Under the pieces are notes generated by a model. The model was not told the DNA's origin, ran no database searches, and saw only the letters and a list, made by a program, of their open reading frames with translations. Shown piece after piece: positions 61,359 to 64,000 of a stretch of DNA of 64,000 nucleotides. The position numbers and the translations under genes are program-made. The DNA is from CAZSSM01 sp964609385. GTDB lineage: Bacteria > Planctomycetota > Planctomycetia > Isosphaerales > Isosphaeraceae. The stretch spans positions 1 to 64,000 of the forward strand of contig CAZSSM010000029.1 in NCBI GenBank assembly GCA_964609385.1, in the 5' to 3' direction. Within the stretch, counting starts at the first letter, position 1, and every line of letters begins with the position of its first letter.

Positions 61359-62684
61359 TCATGCGATCGGATTAAGCACCAATCCACTGAGAAGTTTCGG
61401 ATAGAAGTAGGTGCTCTTGGCAGGCATTCGCTCGCCCCCTTGAGCGATCTGCTGGACCCGTTTGACCTCGACGCTGGGCACGAGGCAGGCCAATTGGCAG
61501 GTCCGTTGCGCGATGGCCTCGACGACTTCGTCGATCGTATGGACGAACCGGCAGGTCGGCTCCGAGCGGTCGGCCAGGAGGTGGTCGAGCACCAGCCGAT
61601 GGAGGATGCTGACGCCGAGTCCTCGCCAGTCGGCACTACGGTCGGGGACGAGACGGTCGAGCAGGGCGCGGTCGGTCAGTCTGGCGATGACCCAGGACCA
61701 GCCCGCTGAGGGGTCTGAGGTCGAACGGGGCGCGGCGAATCCGAGGATATCCTGTGTCCCCTGGACCTGAATCAACTCCCAGGCGTCTTGGGCGGCTCGG
61801 TCGGTCGGATCAATTGATTGGACATCGAAGTGAGAGCTGAGCCGTTCAAGCAGGTGATCGGCATTGATGGCGTCAGGCTTATCGAAACGGATCAGGCGGT
61901 GGGTCGGCTGGACGATCAGGCCGGGATCGCTCATGCCGACCAGCATGGTCAGGACGAACTCCGAAGGGTCGTCGTGACCCGTCGAGTGGCCCTGCTCGCG
62001 TCGGAGATCCCTGTAGCGAACGGCGGTCTCGAACCGATGGTGGCCGTCGGCGATCGTCAACGGCCGCGGGCCCATCAGACCTTGGACTTGGGTGAGGACC
62101 GCGACGTCGTCAACGATCCAGAGCCGATTCTCCACGCCGAGCCGGTCTCGGGCGAAGAGTGGAGTGCGGTCGCGGATGCCGGCATGAACTGCCTGGAAGA
62201 CCTCCTGCGACTCGTCAGGATAGAGCGCGAAGATCGGACTGATGTTGAAGCCCGTGGCCTGATAGAGGGACAAACGGTCCTTTTTGGGACCGGGCATGGT
62301 CTCCTCGTGCGGGAAGACAGTTCCTTGCCCGAGCGGCTCGACGCGAACGCGGGCCAGGAACCCGCGACGAGTGATGCTCTGCCCTTCGTGAGCAAACGTT
62401 TGCTCATAGACATAGAGGGCTGGCTGCGACTCGTCGACGACGATCTTGTCCCGGCGCCAGGATTTCAAGGTATCGGCGGCGCGGGTGTAGCGATTGCGAT
62501 ACTCGTCATCGCCCGGCTCTTCACGGGCGAGTTCCAGACGAATGATGTTATATGGACTGACTTGATGAAGCGCCTCCTGCTGGTCCGGGTCGATCACGTC
62601 GTAAGGCGGCGCGACGACATCGGAGAGATCACCCACCTGCGCTAGATCGTAACGGACACCGCGGAACGGATGGATCTCGGCCAT
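61359..62684 (-). CDS. DUF1015-family protein
   Basis: 441 residues, the usual length. Family marks are the N-terminal IHPFRGVRYDLAQVGDLSDV, VVAPPYDVIDPDQQEALH, PYNIIRLEL, RRGFLARVRVE, FPHEETMPGPKKDRLSLY and the strongly conserved ADGHHRFETAVRYRD. The function is not settled; some members are annotated as HTP or SerK-like kinases, and the GHHR motif supports nucleotide or phosphate chemistry. It is soluble and cytoplasmic. It lies 90 nt downstream of ahcY on the same strand, with a bulged hairpin in between. Confidence 0.93.
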   Translation of the reverse strand: MAEIHPFRGVRYDLAQVGDLSDVVAPPYDVIDPDQQEALHQVSPYNIIRLELAREEPGDDEYRNRYTRAADTLKSWRRDKIVVDESQPALYVYEQTFAHEGQSITRRGFLARVRVEPLGQGTVFPHEETMPGPKKDRLSLYQATGFNISPIFALYPDESQEVFQAVHAGIRDRTPLFARDRLGVENRLWIVDDVAVLTQVQGLMGPRPLTIADGHHRFETAVRYRDLRREQGHSTGHDDPSEFVLTMLVGMSDPGLIVQPTHRLIRFDKPDAINADHLLERLSSHFDVQSIDPTDRAAQDAWELIQVQGTQDILGFAAPRSTSDPSAGWSWVIARLTDRALLDRLVPDRSADWRGLGVSILHRLVLDHLLADRSEPTCRFVHTIDEVVEAIAQRTCQLACLVPSVEVKRVQQIAQGGERMPAKSTYFYPKLLSGLVLNPIA

Positions 62685-62708
62685 GGGAGACGTCCTGGAA
62701 CGGCCGGC

Positions 62709-62737
62709 CCCGGATTCGGGGGAACCCGATCCGGGAC
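62709..62737 (-). terminator. Bulged hairpin between ahcY and the DUF1015 gene
   Basis: The sequence CCCGGATTCGGG can pair with CCCGATCCGGG through an 11-bp stem with one bulged base and a 4-nt loop. There is no T run, so it may attenuate rather than end transcription. Confidence 0.4.
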
Positions 62738-62774
62738 GCGGAAGGGAAGAGGCGAAGAGCGAGCGATCGTCGGA

Positions 62775-64000
62775 TCAGGTGCCGGATTCCCAGCTCGAGA
62801 GGTACTTGGTCTGCTCGTCGGTGAGGCTGTCGATGGTGATCCCCATCGTCTTGAGCTTCAGCTCGGAGACGTATTCCTCAATTTCGACGGGGACGTTGTG
62901 AACCTCATTGCCGAGCTGACCCTTCTGCTTGAGCGACCACTCGGTGGCCAGGGCCTGGGTGGCGAAGCTCATGTCCATCACACTGGCCGGGTGACCATGC
63001 GCGGCGGCCAGGTTGACCAGTCGACCTTGACCCAGGACGTAGATTCGACGCCCGTTTTTCAGGGTGTACTCGTCGACGAATTCGCGGATGCCGTTGCGGA
63101 CCTCGGTGGCCATCTTGGACAGGTCACCCAGTCGCAGCTCGTTGTCGAAGTGGCCCGAGTTGCAGACCATCGCGCCGTCTTTCATGGCGGCGAAGTGCTC
63201 TTCACGAATGACAGCGCAGTTGCCGGTGACGGTGATGAACAGGTCACCGGTCTTCGAGGCCTCGGACATCGGCATGACGTCAAAGCCGTCCATGGCCGCT
63301 TCCAGGGCGCGGATCGGGCTGACCTCGGTGACGATGACATGAGCGCCCATGCCCCGGGCCCGCATCGCCACGCCCTTGCCGCACCAGCCGTAGCCGATCA
63401 CGACCACCTTGCGGCCGGCGATGAGCATATCGGTGGCCCGGATGACGCCGTCGAGGGTCGACTGGCCGGTCCCGTAGCGGTTGTCGAAGAAGTGCTTGGT
63501 CTCGGCATCGTTGACGGCCACGACCGGCAGCTTGAGGACGCCGTCGGACTGCATGGCACGGAGCCGGATCACGCCGGTGGTCGTCTCTTCCATGCTGGCC
63601 ACGACGTCGCCGACCAGGTCGGCCCGATCCGCGTCGCTGAGGGTCTCGGCCCAGCTCCGAACTTCGGGGGCGACCTCCGAGAGCCGGTTCAGGGCGATGA
63701 AGATCATCGCACCAACGAGGTCGGCACCGTCGTCCATGGTCACCTGCGGGCGGTGCTGCAGGGCCGCGGCGATGTGGCGGTAGTAGGAGGCATTGTCCTC
63801 ACCCTTGATCGCGTGGACGGTCACACCGAAGTCACGGACCAAGCTGGCGGCCACATCATCCTGGGTCGAGAGCGGGTTGGAGGCGACCAGGACCAAGTCG
63901 GCGCCACCGGCATTGAGGGCTCGGGCCAGGTTGGCCGTTTCGGCGGTCACATGGAGGCAGGCCGACATCCGAAGGCCCTTCAACGGCTTCTCGGCCTCGA
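62775..64000 (-). CDS. ahcY: Adenosylhomocysteinase, 5' end outside the window
   Basis: The C-terminal about 408 residues are present; the frame is open through the right edge with EAEKPLKGLRMSACLHVTAE, so the true start lies beyond 64000. The enzyme splits S-adenosylhomocysteine into adenosine and homocysteine using bound NAD. Motifs are MDDGADLVGA, the substrate segment VAVNDAETKHFFDNRYGTGQ, the NAD-binding VVIGYGWCGKGVAMRARGMG, VTGNCAVI and CNSGHFDNE. The Met at 63983 is internal, not a start. Any riboswitch or metK partner upstream cannot be seen. Confidence 0.97.
   Translation of the reverse strand, partial: EAEKPLKGLRMSACLHVTAETANLARALNAGGADLVLVASNPLSTQDDVAASLVRDFGVTVHAIKGEDNASYYRHIAAALQHRPQVTMDDGADLVGAMIFIALNRLSEVAPEVRSWAETLSDADRADLVGDVVASMEETTTGVIRLRAMQSDGVLKLPVVAVNDAETKHFFDNRYGTGQSTLDGVIRATDMLIAGRKVVVIGYGWCGKGVAMRARGMGAHVIVTEVSPIRALEAAMDGFDVMPMSEASKTGDLFITVTGNCAVIREEHFAAMKDGAMVCNSGHFDNELRLGDLSKMATEVRNGIREFVDEYTLKNGRRIYVLGQGRLVNLAAAHGHPASVMDMSFATQALATEWSLKQKGQLGNEVHNVPVEIEEYVSELKLKTMGITIDSLTDEQTKYLSSWESGT

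Noticed and set aside
1..64000. CRISPR array, rRNA or integrated prophage
   Set aside because: No regularly spaced direct repeats, no rRNA-like sequence and no cluster of phage structural genes were seen; the only phage-like signal is the single HTH near 60000.

Overview
The window is high-GC DNA that reads as a planctomycete chromosome, most likely of the Isosphaeraceae or a close family. This is inferred from family content, not from a marker-gene search. The pointers are a long YTV-repeat exported protein, a PEP-CTERM protein, an exported esterase with an LExRxLL-type N-terminal motif, a secreted sulfatase, a FlgI-like protein carrying HEAT-type repeats, a multihaem cytochrome and large intergenic gaps. 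No tRNA, rRNA or CRISPR array was seen.

Left edge (1-5.6 kb) is a scarred accessory region. A minus-strand Hint-domain fragment runs off the edge, and GC drops sharply where its C-terminal tail begins. It is followed by a thioredoxin-esterase fusion, a dead IS3-family transposase sitting inside the 5' end of one copy of a leucine-rich-repeat gene family, and a second copy of that family broken by a single amber codon.

From 5.6 to 20 kb lie argJ, an SDR oxidoreductase, the YTV-repeat protein with a clear terminator, a DUF819 membrane protein, and a minus-strand operon. That operon joins a secreted sulfatase, a DUF4011/SF1-helicase/Vsr-like nuclease of 1836 residues and a CBM9-like secreted protein through two 4-nt overlaps. 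From 20 to 31 kb come a secreted HExxH protein, the FlgI-like protein, an excisionase-type HTH/receiver regulator, a GT39 membrane protein, moaC, a polyprenyl diphosphate synthase and an XRE regulator.

From 31 to 39 kb there is a TetR-controlled three-gene operon with a 26-bp near-perfect palindrome over its promoter. Next is the conserved cluster ffs (SRP RNA) - dnaX - ybaB - recR - rpoN. dnaX has a run of nine A residues with stops soon after in both shifted frames, the arrangement that yields tau and gamma subunits elsewhere. From 39 to 47 kb are an AI-2E family exporter, an exported esterase, a double-domain M16 peptidase, and plsX-fabD of fatty acid and phospholipid synthesis.

From 47 to 64 kb are the PEP-CTERM protein, an overlapping MoxR ATPase / 725-residue unknown / heptahaem cytochrome operon, an MMPL exporter, a second GT39-like membrane protein, a nitroreductase, an AT-richer stretch with gene debris, an HTH plus membrane-segment protein, a DUF1015 protein and the 3' part of ahcY, which runs off the right edge.

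Start codons were moved from the longest open frame wherever a Shine-Dalgarno sequence, signal peptide or family length argued for it; each entry says so. All family calls rest on motif recognition by eye.
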